A stretch of 64,000 bases of DNA from Scolecobasidium constrictum UM 578 (lineage: Eukaryota > Ascomycota > Dothideomycetes > Venturiales > Sympoventuriaceae): assembly GCA_000611715.1 (NCBI GenBank), contig AZYM01000170.1, positions 186,001-250,000 on the forward strand, written 5' to 3'. The notes beneath the pieces are model-generated. The model ran no database searches and had not been told where the DNA came from. It was given only the letters and a program-made list of their open reading frames with translations. The position numbers were made by a program, and so were the translations under genes. This document shows positions 31,365 to 42,500 of the stretch, in pieces (position 1 is the first letter of the stretch; each line of letters begins with the position of its first letter).

Positions 31365-32708
31365 ATGTCGCGACCGGAGCAAGTGAGCATTCATAATGGG
31401 GAGAAGGCAAGCGGAACAGCGAAGATGAATGGCGAGGGCACGTCAGCACCTGGCAACTACATCCGATGGTACGCACTTCGTTTCCTGTCTTCTCGAATGT
31501 ATGCTGATAGCTGCTGTCAGGGATGCCGAAGGTGTCGAGGTCATGCAGCCTGACGAGAAGAAGCGCATCCAGGATGTGTCGGATCAATTCAATCGATTCC
31601 AGATGATGAACTTCAATGAACATATGCATTGTCTCCGAGGCACCCATTTGAAGACGCAAGGATGCGTTATGGGCAAGTTCATCGTTCACGACAATCTGCC
31701 AGATCACCTACGACAGGGCATGTTCAAGCGACCTGGTGTATACGATGTCATCATGCGATATTCATCGCTGACACCAAAGATCGTGCCAGATAATGTACCT
31801 GCTCCACGAGGTATCGGTATGAAAATCTTTGGTGTCAAAGGCGAGAAGCTTTGGGGAGAGGACAAAGACACTCAGGACTGGACCTTCAACAACTACCCCA
31901 TTCTGGAACTCCGTGATCCGCAAACTACATACGAGATTGCTGATTGCCTGGAGAAGAATTGTGAGAACAAGTATCTCCGATCTTGTGATTATGCTGACTG
32001 TGTTAGGGAACGACATTCCAAAGTTTGCTGAAGAGCAGTCGAAGAGAGTGGATGCTGATGTTGCCACCATGGGAAGTCAGCTACCACGACAGCTTAGTGA
32101 GTCCTCTTATAACGTCGATGGTACTTCGCTGACGCCATCTAGTGGTCGCTATGCCTGAGTACTCACAGAGCGCTTACCGACATGGCGACTACGTTGCTAA
32201 GTATGGCGTGTTCCCCCTAAGCGCAGAACAAAAGGCGCTCGAGAAGGACGTCATCAAGGACGACGACCCGATCAACATCATCTCGCAGCGCACCCGTGAG
32301 TTCCACATGAACCACAAGGTCACCTATTCTTTCTGCGCGCAGATGCTGCAGGATCTCAAGGAGCAGCCTGTTGATGACATCGGCGTCGAGTGGGACGAGA
32401 TGAAGTATCCCTTCGAGCAGATTGCCACGATCGAGTTTGAGCCGCAGGACAGCTGGCTGCCGGAGTTCCGAGCTTGGTGGGATGATCGCATCACTGTCAA
32501 CTCCTGGCACGGTCTGAAGGAGCACCAGCCGCTTGGTAGCACGAACAGGATGAGGCGTGTCGTGTATGCAGAGAGCCGGAAGCTTCGTCTGAGAGTCAAC
32601 GGGTACCGTGACTACGTTGAGCCATCGAGTTTGAAGGAAGTGCCGGTGCCCATTCCAGCGCCTCAGCTCGACTTGCCGCATCAGCCTGCGGTTCCCATGG
32701 TTCACTAA
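31365..32708 (+). CDS. Catalase-superfamily (catalase-like haem domain) protein
   Basis: Exons 31365-31468, 31521-31960, 32007-32096 and 32143-32708 give 399 residues. Introns are 46-52 nt, and each splits a codon cleanly. The core matches the catalase-like fold: RGTHLKTQGCVMGKFIV, KRPGVYDVIMRYSS, PAPRGIGMKIFGVKG and QDWTFNNYPILELRDP. This is the shorter catalase-related branch rather than a canonical catalase. The usual HAKGAGAxGxF active-site segment is replaced by GTHLKTQGCVMGKF, and no canonical proximal-Tyr RLFxYxDTQ segment is seen. Haem binding is plausible, but hydrogen-peroxide dismutation is uncertain. No peroxisomal SKL-type end is present (it ends PMVH). Confidence 0.8.
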
Positions 32709-33047
32709 TTGCTGATAGGCGACGACCAGGGGTCATCGAGACAGGTCATACATTCCTGTGAGCTATTGATACGAGATACATGTAATACCATTGATGTATG
32801 GATGCTTGTCCGATTTGCACTATTTCTTCATTCACATAGTAGACATCGCATTGTTTGTGACTTGGCTTGTTATCGACTGATGTACAAAGTCACTAGGTGA
32901 GACCCAATCGTAAAAACAGCCAGTATCCACGCACAAGAGTTGATATCTTGGTCAATCAAGGCGTAGCCGGACTCTGCTGTCGCCAATCTAGAGAACCTGG
33001 CATCAAGACGCCTGGGCACTTCCGCTACGCTTCAACCCTCCTCCGGC
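32709..33047. other. Intergenic
   Basis: No gene seen. Confidence 0.45.
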
Positions 33048-33773
33048 ATGTCAACAAATCGGTTTCAGAATACCGGATCACAGTTTACACCTATTAACCA
33101 GCAGCCAACACCGCAACCCAAGCGTAAGATGGCAATCAGCAGTCTTCATTCGGACGGCACAGACAACAGTCTGACCAGCTCGGATGAGCTGAAGTCTACG
33201 GATTCTGATGATGCGCGCAAGAGCTCACCACTATCCGGAACACTCGTCGCATCGAGGACAAAGCCGAGAGCTGTCACACACGATATGGTTCTTGAAGCTG
33301 CGGAACGTTCAGTAAAAAGTCCAGCCCGTGGACAGAAGGGATATGGGAGTCAATCACCAGAGCAAGACCGGAGTAGTGCTCAAAGTACTCCAATATCTGC
33401 TGAGAAAGTCCGCAAAGAGCAGCAGAAGCTGCATGACATTGCCGCAAAGAAGCACGCTGCATTGCTCAGCGGCGATACTAAGGAGCTGGAGAAATGGACG
33501 AAGCTGGAGGAGAAGGAGGAGGAGAAGAAGCAGAGGAAGAGACGATCGGCTGAGCTGGAGAAGGCGAGAAAGCAGGAGGAGAAGGCGAAGAAGGAGGCGC
33601 AGAAGAATCCGGCAAATGATCCGGCGCAGATGAAGTTGGAAGCTTTGGTTTTAGATGATGGCAATCGTATGGCGAAAGACTGTCATGTTGAGTTTACACT
33701 CAGCCATTGTGTAAGGCTCCGTCTTTCATCATGTCCAAGGAGTATAAGTCACCGTCGCTCTCGCCAGGAGTGA
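33048..33773 (+). CDS. Lys/Glu-rich coiled-coil protein, unknown
   Basis: One exon encodes 241 residues. The N-terminal 100 residues are Ser/Thr-rich and disordered. Residues 118-185 form a strongly predicted charged coiled coil (KVRKEQQKLHDIAAKKHAAL, then Lys/Glu repeats such as KLEEKEEEKKQRKRR). A GTAAGG near the end (33710) with an acceptor at 33768 could replace the last 21 residues by one residue and a stop, so the C-terminus is uncertain. No family recognised. Confidence 0.55.
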   Translation: MSTNRFQNTGSQFTPINQQPTPQPKRKMAISSLHSDGTDNSLTSSDELKSTDSDDARKSSPLSGTLVASRTKPRAVTHDMVLEAAERSVKSPARGQKGYGSQSPEQDRSSAQSTPISAEKVRKEQQKLHDIAAKKHAALLSGDTKELEKWTKLEEKEEEKKQRKRRSAELEKARKQEEKAKKEAQKNPANDPAQMKLEALVLDDGNRMAKDCHVEFTLSHCVRLRLSSCPRSISHRRSRQE

Positions 33774-33931
33774 TCCTATGCTAGGCTGCCCTGCTCGTCA
33801 TAAGTGACCTTTCTCATGCGTTTGTTTATATAGGTACCTCTCTCGACGCGTTTCTTTCTTCAACTTCATCATTTCAATACAACACCAAACAGCTTGAGCA
33901 GACGAATTGTCGGCCAAACAGAACACACAAT

Positions 33932-34549
33932 ATGGATCTTGCACGAGTTCCCTCTTCGCCTCTGCCTGCGACGACACCAGAATCACAAGCGGACAATCAA
34001 GCAACTCTACAGGCGCTGCGAGGACAACTCATTACCGACGAGATCGCAGGTGTGCCGACTGAGTACACGGCACTGCGCTCGACCGCTCACATGGAGGATC
34101 GTGATACAGCGACGCGTCCAGGTATGCTGTCGGACCCTCATCTAGCATCGACCAAAGCTGATCATCGCATTCCAGATGACGCTCCCGCCCAGCCCGGCAC
34201 CATCGTGCAGGAGATCGTTGCCACGGCTGCAGCGCAAGAGGCAGACCAAGATCCTCTCCTAACAGACGACATCTGCCGCCACGACGTTCCCAACATCCCA
34301 GTTCCCACCAACATCATCACAGAGGAACAATGGGTCCACTACGTCGTGGGTCTCGCGCGCGCACGAGCTGTCGCTGAGCTCGAGGAAGCGATCGGTCGGC
34401 CACTTGCGGTTGGCAGCGAAGAGTACGACGAATGCATCGAGGAGGTCGACGTCCCGCTCGAGCTGTTCCTACTCAATAACGCGAATCAAGGATTTCCTCA
34501 TGCGAAGCTGGCCAAGAGGGCTGGTGTTGATGTCGTGGCCAAGGATTAG
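33932..34549 (+). CDS. Hypothetical protein with coding-like sequence beyond its TAG stop
   Basis: One exon encodes 205 residues from ATG 33932. The N-terminal half is Ala/Thr/Pro-rich. The C-terminal half (ITEEQWVHYVVGLARARAVA; PLAVGSEEYDECIEEVDVPL) is helical. The frame meets TAG at 34547-34549, yet the next 28 codons in the same frame read KVPVMVEGV through KELDERKARMMQ before TGA at 34634. That resembles the natural C-terminus. A potential in-frame 54-nt intron lies at 34121-34174 (GTATGC...CCAG). Function unknown. Confidence 0.5.
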   Translation: MDLARVPSSPLPATTPESQADNQATLQALRGQLITDEIAGVPTEYTALRSTAHMEDRDTATRPGMLSDPHLASTKADHRIPDDAPAQPGTIVQEIVATAAAQEADQDPLLTDDICRHDVPNIPVPTNIITEEQWVHYVVGLARARAVAELEEAIGRPLAVGSEEYDECIEEVDVPLELFLLNNANQGFPHAKLAKRAGVDVVAKD

Positions 34550-34636
34550 AAGGTGCCGGTGATGGTGGAGGGGGTTCCGAATGGTGGAATGGTGGTGAAG
34601 GAGTTGGACGAGCGCAAGGCTCGCATGATGCAGTGA

Positions 34637-35245
34637 GTCTCCAACACTGTTCATCTTTGGTCAGCTGCAGCTATTATGGAAAGAAGAGGAAGTTTGGTTA
34701 AAGGAACGGAAAAGCACACGCTCCACTACAATCGCAAGCTGAATCCCGAAAGCACGTGACGAACTGTAGGATCACGAATTGGACTGCCATCGCCTAGAAC
34801 TCGAAATTAGAATGCACAGACCGTGCTCAAATCATTAGACAGACCTACAGAATACAGATACATACCTTTCAATGATTTTATAGCGCTCCTTGATCCTGTC
34901 ATCGTGCCCGCGCAGACTTCGGTGCGGCGAGGCTCCTTACTTTATGTCCAGCATCGAATAAGCTATGCGCATACACAATCGGGATGCCTTCGAAGCACTT
35001 TCCGTACGCACGATTATCGTTCGCATGCTCGGTGACTTCTGTTGAATTAGTGACTTTCAGAATGTAGTGACTTTGGCTCAAAGCGAGCATCAAAAGTTAA
35101 TCCCACTCAGACTCCAGGCTCTTTTCCTTTAAGCCACTCCCACCCTCGAGCATAGGATCTACCATTGCAACAATAAACCAGCAGGAGACCAAGATCCGTG
35201 TTGAAGCGTCCATCAGCTAAACCCATCCGAGTGTTAAGCGTTCTC
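34637..35245. other. Intergenic
   Basis: No gene. GCACGTGAC lies at 34752-34760. Confidence 0.45.
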
Positions 35246-35284
35246 TTCAAGCATCCTTTTCAAGCGTCCTCTTCGAGCTGTCCA
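35246..35284. repeat. 13-bp imperfect triple repeat abutting a start codon
   Basis: Units TTCAAGCATCCTT, TTCAAGCGTCCTC and TTCGAGCTGTCCA are consecutive and end two bases before ATG 35287, so they lie in the presumed 5' leader. Confidence 0.8.
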
Positions 35285-35286
35285 CC

Positions 35287-35802
35287 ATGAATCCCGCAGC
35301 AATCCAACTCCAAGGCGAACAAATGGCCCACCGCGCCTACAGGTCAGCCACCGCACACCAGCAGGCCACAGCTCTCCCAGCGCCAGTCACAGCTCAGCAA
35401 TCTCAAGCCGTTCACGACGCTCGAGAAGAGCACGAGACATTCCATCCCCACACGGGGCAACTGAACATCATCGCCGAATCACCAGAAAAGCATGTCGTTA
35501 TAGCCCACCAACGGCAGGCTGTACACGATCAGCCACTGCATCGGCAGCTAGCGCAGAGTCTGCTGCCTTCCGGCCATTTCGCGACGAGGAGACATGCCGT
35601 TAAGAAGTGGGTTTTCTCTGATTCGGTCAAGGAGGATGGTTACAGCGGTGAGGTGGCTACCGTGGATCTGAATCGCTTCATGCAAGACAGGATCGATCGA
35701 TTTGCTGGGAGGCTGCCGCGGAGGACGTCGAGTGCAGGATCCGATACTTCGCAAGACTCGAGAGCTGACTCGGGTCTTGGGTCTGCCTCGCGTAAAGAGT
35801 AG
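35287..35802 (+). CDS. Small Gln/His-rich protein with RRTSSAGS motif, unknown
   Basis: One exon encodes 171 residues. The sequence is rich in Gln, His and Ala in the first two-thirds (AVHDAREEHETFHPHTGQ; HQRQAVHDQPLHRQLAQSLL). It continues with a more ordered KKWVFSDSV / EVATVDLNRFMQDRIDRF segment and ends in a Ser-rich tail, PRRTSSAGSDTSQDS. The RRTSS sequence fits a basophilic kinase site (inference). No family recognised. Confidence 0.55.
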   Translation: MNPAAIQLQGEQMAHRAYRSATAHQQATALPAPVTAQQSQAVHDAREEHETFHPHTGQLNIIAESPEKHVVIAHQRQAVHDQPLHRQLAQSLLPSGHFATRRHAVKKWVFSDSVKEDGYSGEVATVDLNRFMQDRIDRFAGRLPRRTSSAGSDTSQDSRADSGLGSASRKE

Positions 35803-36032
35803 TTGGTCAACGTCGACCCAGACACGAGACGTTGTGCGTCTTCAGCTGCAGACGCTGGGACTGGACTGATGTGTGCCAGCGATGGGAAGGAGAGTTAAGA
35901 CTGGAATGGCGCAAGGAGATTGCCACTAACATTAGCATCTTCAACAAAGTGGATCCGCGTTGGTACCGCTTAATCTCCAAGCTCTTTTCGTACATGGCCT
36001 ATGTCAATTCAAAGTTTGTCCTTACAGCGACA

Positions 36033-37239
36033 TTAGTCCTCGTCGCTAGTGGCCGATCCATCACAAACCGCACACGGCTCATACAACCGCAGCGCCCACC
36101 GCCTAATCGGTACATCCCACTCATCCTCACACGAAAAATGCCCCTCATGACACCTCCACTCCCACCCGCCATCCCCCCTCCTAACCATATAATTCCCACT
36201 ATTAATCTTCCAATCCTTCATCGTGAACTCGATCCTCTCCAAAGCACGCACATCACACCTCTTGAACCGCTGACTGACAAAATACCACAGCTGCACCGGG
36301 TTCCACAGCTGATTCCCGCACGCCTCGATATTCAGCGTCATGGATTGTAGCGAGCGCATCTGCCGCATCGACGCGAATATGGCGTCGCGCATGGGCCAGT
36401 CCTTATCTTTGGACTGAGCGTCCATGGGGTTGAAGCCATTGGCTATGTCTGGGCGGGCAACAAGACGGAGCGTGCACTTCTTGAGCAGCGGGAGCGAGTG
36501 CTGCCACAGCCCGAAGGGGTTCTGCTCTTTCTCTGAGGCTTCAGCGGTGAAGACGGGCGAGGCGTGGATGAGGTAGGTGGTGAAGAATTCGCGGCTGAAC
36601 TGCTTGCTGACGAGGCGGAGGTTGTTGAGGTGCAGGCAGAGCGGGTGCCGCTTGGATTTCTGGGAGAGCTTGAGGTTGGAGAGTTGTGCGGATATCGTTT
36701 TTGCGTCGTAGCCGAGGAGTTCGAGGAGCGTTCTTGTGGGGTTCTCGTGGAGAGCGCTGACGATGTGGGTGGAGTGATCGTGGAGGTACATGACGATGTC
36801 GCCTGACAATCTGAATGCTTCGACTACAACCTTGTCCCTGAAGCTATGATTCTCTGTTCGGTCTGTCTCGGGCGCTATAGTAGGCTCGATGAGGTAGGAG
36901 AAGACTTCGGCGCGGAGCTCTGCTGGTCTGGGAGCCATTAGTATACCGCGCAGAAGCGTGGGAGTGGGACACTGACAGCTTCATGAAGGGGAAAGCATTG
37001 CGCTGCATACGCCGCCTTCTCCTCCTGCGGGTCCATTCTTGGTAAATATCGAAGACTAGAACTGAAACGGCACCGATTATGAGTGCCCCAAGATACATGA
37101 AGAACTGCCTCCAGCGCGGTAGACACGACCGAACTGCTAAGCTGAAGTCTTCTCGCGTGCACAGCATATGCCACTGCTCGTATCGCTCGTCTGTACATAG
37201 CCAATCCTGAAACTGTATTGCTCCCCAGACGAGAGCCAT
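36033..37239 (-). CDS. Membrane-anchored F-box-like (LPAELR) protein
   Basis: Two exons on the minus strand, 37239-36977 and 36927-36033, with a 49-nt intron (GTCAGT donor, ACTAAT branch, CCCAG acceptor), give 385 residues. The join creates FPFMKLPAELRAEVFSYLI, the classic start of the fungal F-box-like family, which supports the splice. Ahead of it lies a transmembrane helix (FFMYLGALIIGAVSVLVFDI, residues 47-66) and a run of seven arginines. The rest is a leucine-rich, poorly conserved body ending with two Cys (EPCAVCDGSATSDED). F-box-like proteins may recruit substrates to SCF ubiquitin ligases, but this family is rarely tested. Reading only from ATG 36938 would lose the LPAELR start. Confidence 0.7.
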
Positions 37240-37945
37240 GGTGAAGTATTCAGAGTCCAGCGATTCGTATTGCTGGTGCCTAAGATGTCTATGATAGCGG
37301 CCTGCCTATATCGTTACGGAGCGCAGACGTGGCGATCGTGCGTTTGATATGATAACGAGTGAAGTATCAATATCAAGAGGGAAAGGATAGCTGAGGATAA
37401 GCTGTCACGATAGATATCCTAGCATGATGCCTTCAGAAATGTCGGTGCCTGCATTGGCGCAAAGCTCAGGCGCAGGAGCAGCCACTCAGAGGCAGTGCAT
37501 CGTATTCAGGTAGCCTGCGCTCGCCGAAGAAGGCCATCATGCGCATCAAGAACGTATAGGCTAAGATCTTCTGCTTGCCTGCGAGGGCTGGCAGCTGCAT
37601 ATGAAACTATTGACTGGCAGCGAGAGTGAGAGACTGTGGTTGGTGAGTGTGAGCTCCAGAAGATCGTCATCCGAAATGGGACTAGTAAGCTCGTCTCCGC
37701 AGTCGGAATGGTGGCGAGAGTGGGTCTCAGCCCTATGGATTTCTGGACTGTTTTCGAGCTCACATTTGATCGATATTCCATAGTAGACTTGAACTCCTGC
37801 CAATCGAATGTTTCTGGCGGGCTGAAAGACAAACAGTTCCTCCCCCGGATCCAACGACTCTAGATCAGCATTTAGATAATCAACTTGGGACCAACGCACG
37901 CAGATTAAAATCTCGAAGGAGACGATCTCCCTCTCCGACGAAACC
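37240..37945. other. Divergent promoter region
   Basis: No gene. Frames here on the minus strand are extensions antisense to the oxygenase gene. Confidence 0.45.
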
Positions 37946-39466
37946 ATGGCCGGACCCAAATCCAACAAGCGGAAGCGAAACGCCCAGTCCAACAACCAGA
38001 GCAACAAGAACCCAAAGCACACAGCGACCTCCCTCCCCTCACCACCCAGCTCAGACACTAACGAGCCCAAGAGTCTAAGCACAATCATCTCGGAAGAGGA
38101 AATTGAAATCACCGTCGACACACTAGCCACCCTGTCCAAGCACCCCACCCTCATAAAATCCAAGCCATGCAAATCTCTCCGTACCGCTGTCTTCGACTTC
38201 AGACAGGCGTGCACGACGGGCGCCAACACAACTGGTGAAGCCATGAACCTGACTGCTCGTGTATCTGCGGCGATCGCAGACGGCAAGTACACGGATGCGC
38301 TGGTTGTTTTGGCGGAGATGCGTGTCCGTGGGGAGGCGCCGAAGTTGGGCGCGTTGTGTAGGTGGGTTAGGGAGTTGGATGTTATTAGTGGGGTGAGCCT
38401 TGGTGAGGGCGGTGGGAGTGAGGGTGCGAATGCGGAGGCGAGGGGGAGAGGGGATAATGCTGAGAGGATTCGGGTTGTGGATGCGATATTGCGGGTGACT
38501 GGACCGACGGATCTGAATTTCTCGGCTGGGGATTTGGGGATGGAGAGGGCGATCGTGCAGAAGGAGATTTGGGACTTGCATGATCCGGATACACCCCGTC
38601 TGCCGGTACGAGAAAGCGTCCTCGGTGGCTCGATCTACAACGGTCCCAGCACCAAGGACTCCTATAAATCGCTCTTCCACATCCTGGAGACGACACCCGG
38701 ACCGCAACGCAAACCACCCAACGCCCACGACGCAGTCCTCTACCTCACCTCCAATAACGCTATCCCTCTCTCCCCCATCCCACCACAGACAACCGCTCAC
38801 GCCCACCCACACGTCCCCCACCTCTCCCTCATCCGCAACGTCCTCCACCCATCCGAATGCACCTCCCTCGTCTCCGCCTGCGAAGCCATCGGTTTCCTCC
38901 CCGACGCGCCCCTAGCGGACGACGGCCCCGACGCCAGCATCCTGGCGCACAACGTGTACTGGCTCATCGACACCGCCCTACACGACGCGTTGTGGTCCCG
39001 CGTCTCACCCTTCGTTCCATCAAGTATGGGAGGTAGGAAGGTGAGAGGTCTGAATAGACGGTTCAGAGTCTACCGCTACGTGCCCGGCGCATCCTACCGC
39101 GCGCACATCGACGGTGCCTGGCCACCTTCCTCCACTCTCCCTGCCCCAGGCACACCATCAGGTCTCAAATACATCTACGATTCCTCCCCCTCGGACAGGA
39201 AACAATCCAGCCTCTTCACCTTTCTCATCTACCTCAACGACGAGTTCGAGGGCGGGGAGACCACCTTCTTCCTCCCCTCAGTCAGGGAAGCCGTGTTGAA
39301 CGCGTACCCCGTTAAGCCCGTTATGGGTAGTGTAGCGCTGTTCCCGCATGGAGAGATGGGGGAGAGGCAGGGGCCGCTGTTGCATGAGGGGACCGGGGTG
39401 CGGAGGGGGGCGAAGTATGTTGTTCGGACGGAGGTGGAGTATGATGTTGAGGCTGGGTTGGAATAG
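37946..39466 (+). CDS. 2-oxoglutarate/Fe(II) dioxygenase, prolyl 4-hydroxylase type
   Basis: One exon encodes 506 residues. A basic N-terminus (GPKSNKRKRNAQSNN) suggests nuclear targeting. The C-terminal 210 residues are the P4Hc fold: LSLIRNVLHPSECTSLVSAC, then the iron ligands H387 and D389 in YRAHIDGAW, and H480 in LLHEGTGVRRGAKYVVRTEV, with the 2-oxoglutarate-binding basic residue following it. FLIYLNDEFEGGETTFF is the usual strand between them. The N-terminal 280 residues include a helical region (RAVFDFRQACTTG-type repeats) that I do not recognise. The substrate is unknown. Fungal enzymes of this group modify proteins such as ribosomal proteins or transcription factors. Confidence 0.88.
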   Translation: MAGPKSNKRKRNAQSNNQSNKNPKHTATSLPSPPSSDTNEPKSLSTIISEEEIEITVDTLATLSKHPTLIKSKPCKSLRTAVFDFRQACTTGANTTGEAMNLTARVSAAIADGKYTDALVVLAEMRVRGEAPKLGALCRWVRELDVISGVSLGEGGGSEGANAEARGRGDNAERIRVVDAILRVTGPTDLNFSAGDLGMERAIVQKEIWDLHDPDTPRLPVRESVLGGSIYNGPSTKDSYKSLFHILETTPGPQRKPPNAHDAVLYLTSNNAIPLSPIPPQTTAHAHPHVPHLSLIRNVLHPSECTSLVSACEAIGFLPDAPLADDGPDASILAHNVYWLIDTALHDALWSRVSPFVPSSMGGRKVRGLNRRFRVYRYVPGASYRAHIDGAWPPSSTLPAPGTPSGLKYIYDSSPSDRKQSSLFTFLIYLNDEFEGGETTFFLPSVREAVLNAYPVKPVMGSVALFPHGEMGERQGPLLHEGTGVRRGAKYVVRTEVEYDVEAGLE

Positions 39467-39526
39467 CAAATATGTTATAGATAATGGATGTTATGAGTTT
39501 CTTGAGGTGAGCAAATGCACAGGAGA

Positions 39527-42500
39527 TTAGCGACGACTGCGCGTGCTGGGTCTATCTACGACTTCGTCCCAGCTGGGCATCAGATCCACATTCTTCCCAA
39601 ATTCTTTCTCCAAATCTTGGAACCCAGCCGCGCCGCCTTCAATTTCTTCCTCTGCACTTCCGACCGATGCAGGTGAGTGCTTCCCGTATCCTTCCCCAAC
39701 ACCCATCGGTATACCCATCCCCTCACTCAATGTACTGACCTCGTACTCACTAACAGCTCTCTTATCAAGCTCGCCCTCCTGCAATAGCCCCGCTTCACTT
39801 GCAAGTGCAAAGAAGCCCTCCCGTGCCGGATTCCTCGTCCCCTCCCTCGCAGACCTCACGCCATCCCTCAACAACCCAGAACTCGACGCGGCGTCCCGTA
39901 CCAGCCCCGTAGCGGCATCTGTAAGATTCTGTTTCAGGTACGCCTGCAAAAGTGCCGAGAGCGCCTGCCAACTCGGCCTCTTCCCCTCCTTCCCCATGCG
40001 TTCCAGCATCGCCACTGCACGCGCAATCTCCCCAAAAGAAGCGTACCCCTCGATCATGCGGTCGTAGAACATGGCATCCAACCCCAGCGTCGTCTCGTTC
40101 ATCTTCCGCCACAGGGCGTCGATGGCCGCGAAGTCAAGGGAGCCCGTGGCACGGGCTGTCTGGAAATGATGCGTCATGAGACTCGTCCAAATCGCGCTCG
40201 ATACCGTAACCTTCTTCTCCATCATCACCCTCAACAACATCATCGCCGCCTGCAGATTCGGTTCCCTCCCCTCCTTATTACCCACCTTCAAAAGCGAATC
40301 AATCATACTCCCAAAAACCACCTTCTCCGGCTTCAAACCCCTCTGCTCCAGCAAATCCAAAATATTAAACATGAGTCTAAACTGCTCCTCCCTGCCCATA
40401 CTACTCCTGCTAGCAGCCTTGAACACGAAATCCGCAAACGCGTAGAAGGTGTACGCGTCCGGGCTGATCTTGTCCTCGGACATTTTGGCGAGGATCTGCA
40501 TGGCCTCCTTGAGATTGCCGTCTTTGAGGCAGGTGCGGAAGAGCGTGTTGTACGTCCACAGGCTGGGGACGACCCCGAAGGTAGCGGCCCAGGCGAAGGC
40601 GTCGGGGACGAGATCGAGGCGGCGTTTGCGGCCGGAGCCGCGCTGGACGAGAGCCGTGATGACGGTGGTTAGGACGTCTGTGTTCGGGCGCGGGATGGTG
40701 GGGCCGTCGCGTGTCAGGCGTGAGACTTCGGGGACTTCGACGCCGTTGGCGTTGAACATGGAGGAGATTTCGGCGTACCACCCGTTGCCCCACTGGTACA
40801 GCATTTGCATGCCTTCCTCGGGGTTGCCGTAGTAGATGTGCCCGCTGATGCGCGTGCACCACGTGTGCCGGTCAGGTTTCGTGCCCGAGGCATTCATGCG
40901 CTCCCAGATGTGCTCCATGGAGTTGAGGTGTTTCATGCGCGCGCTGATCATGAGACCCCATTGCTCGTGCGTGGGCGTCATGCCCTTTGCTAGCATGTGA
41001 TTCCAGACCTCCGTCTGGCGCTCTGGTTCTTCTAGATCGCGATACCCGAACAGGAACGCCGAGTAGATCTTGGGCGGGATGAGGTTCGCTGAGTCGGGCT
41101 CAGAAGATCCGTAGGCGAGGAGAGCCTGTTGCCACAGTTGGTCGATGACGCCACGGTTCTGCCGCTCGATCTGCCGTTTTATGCGCCCGTGGAAGTAGGC
41201 GATGAGTTTGTTCTCTTGCTCTGAGGTGAGGGCTAGTGTTTCTGAACCGAGCACTTGGAGGTCGTCGATGGCGGTGGCAAGGGCGGCGCGGTGCTGAATT
41301 TGGGAGAGCCGTGGTGTGATCTTGGCGATCTCTTCGGCTGGTACGTCGTTGTCCTGAAGGAGGGAAATGCCGAGGGAGGACACGATGTCGGTGTCCTGGG
41401 CGCCGTGGAGTGTCTTCAGTATGAGCTTGAGGAAGGGCTCGTATGGTATGCGGTCGTTTGGTGTGACGTAGGGCCGATAGTATTGCGCAGTGAAGTAGTC
41501 GAAGGTTAGCAATGCGGCTACTGCTAGATGCTGGATCGAGGCAGTAGGCACACCACTGAACATGCGATGAATGCGGAAGGGAAACCGGTACGCGTCGCCT
41601 CCCATTCTCTTGCTGAAGTTGAGGTGTTCAGCATCTGGTAAACCAGTCCAATCCACACTCTGTCCCTCCACCATGTCTTGCTTAAGCTGGCGGCCATCTG
41701 CAACCCACTTGCTAGGGCAGTTGCGGAAGGACTGTGACCACAATAACAGCAGCTGCTCTTCGACAGCCACCTTCGCCTTCATGTTCTCCTCTTTCTCAGT
41801 GCCATGCTGCACACGCAACAGCCGATATAGCATCTCCAGAATCTCGAGCAAGTACCAGCCCTGCCCCATGATGCCATACTCATGCATGACCTTGACCAAC
41901 TCTCCTGGAGGCGGCACGGACTCATCACCAGGCTTCCACTGCGTTGCCACCGCCCTCAGCAACTGCCTAAACAGCTTCTTGTCTCTTATAATCGCCCGAT
42001 CCTTCATCGACGGTCTCTTCAGCGCCGCGTTCTCCTTGCCAGGCTCAACATAGTGTTCGCGGAAGAAGTCCCACGCCTCCTTGGCATCCACCTCTTTCTT
42101 CGACAAGATCTCCCATAATTGCACTGCAGGTCCGTTTTCATCTTCGATGGGTCTGGCTGTGCGAGAGACGGGTAGGGGCGCATCGAATTCGCGCTCGTCT
42201 TGTGTGGAGGGCGGGACGAGCGTTGCGGCTTCTGATGGAGATAGCGTGTCGATACTCCTCGCTTGTGTCGCTGACCTCAGACTGCGCAAGTTCTCCGTGT
42301 TGATCTGGAAATCCTTCTGCGATGGCGGAGGAACCACTTCTCGTCCGAATCGCGAGTACCGTCCTACAGCACTCTCCTTCTCTTCCACATCGTCGTTCAC
42401 ATCATTCTGCTGCTTCATCTCATTCAATCGTCGGAACGGTCGTTGCTCCGACGAACTGCCCTCCGCGATCGCAGACTCCTGCTCTTTCTTCGGCGGCACG

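Noticed and set aside
33705..33775. Intron near the end of the coiled-coil gene
   Set aside because: GTAAGG and CCAG signals exist, but splicing would give only one extra codon before a stop; it cannot be decided from sequence.
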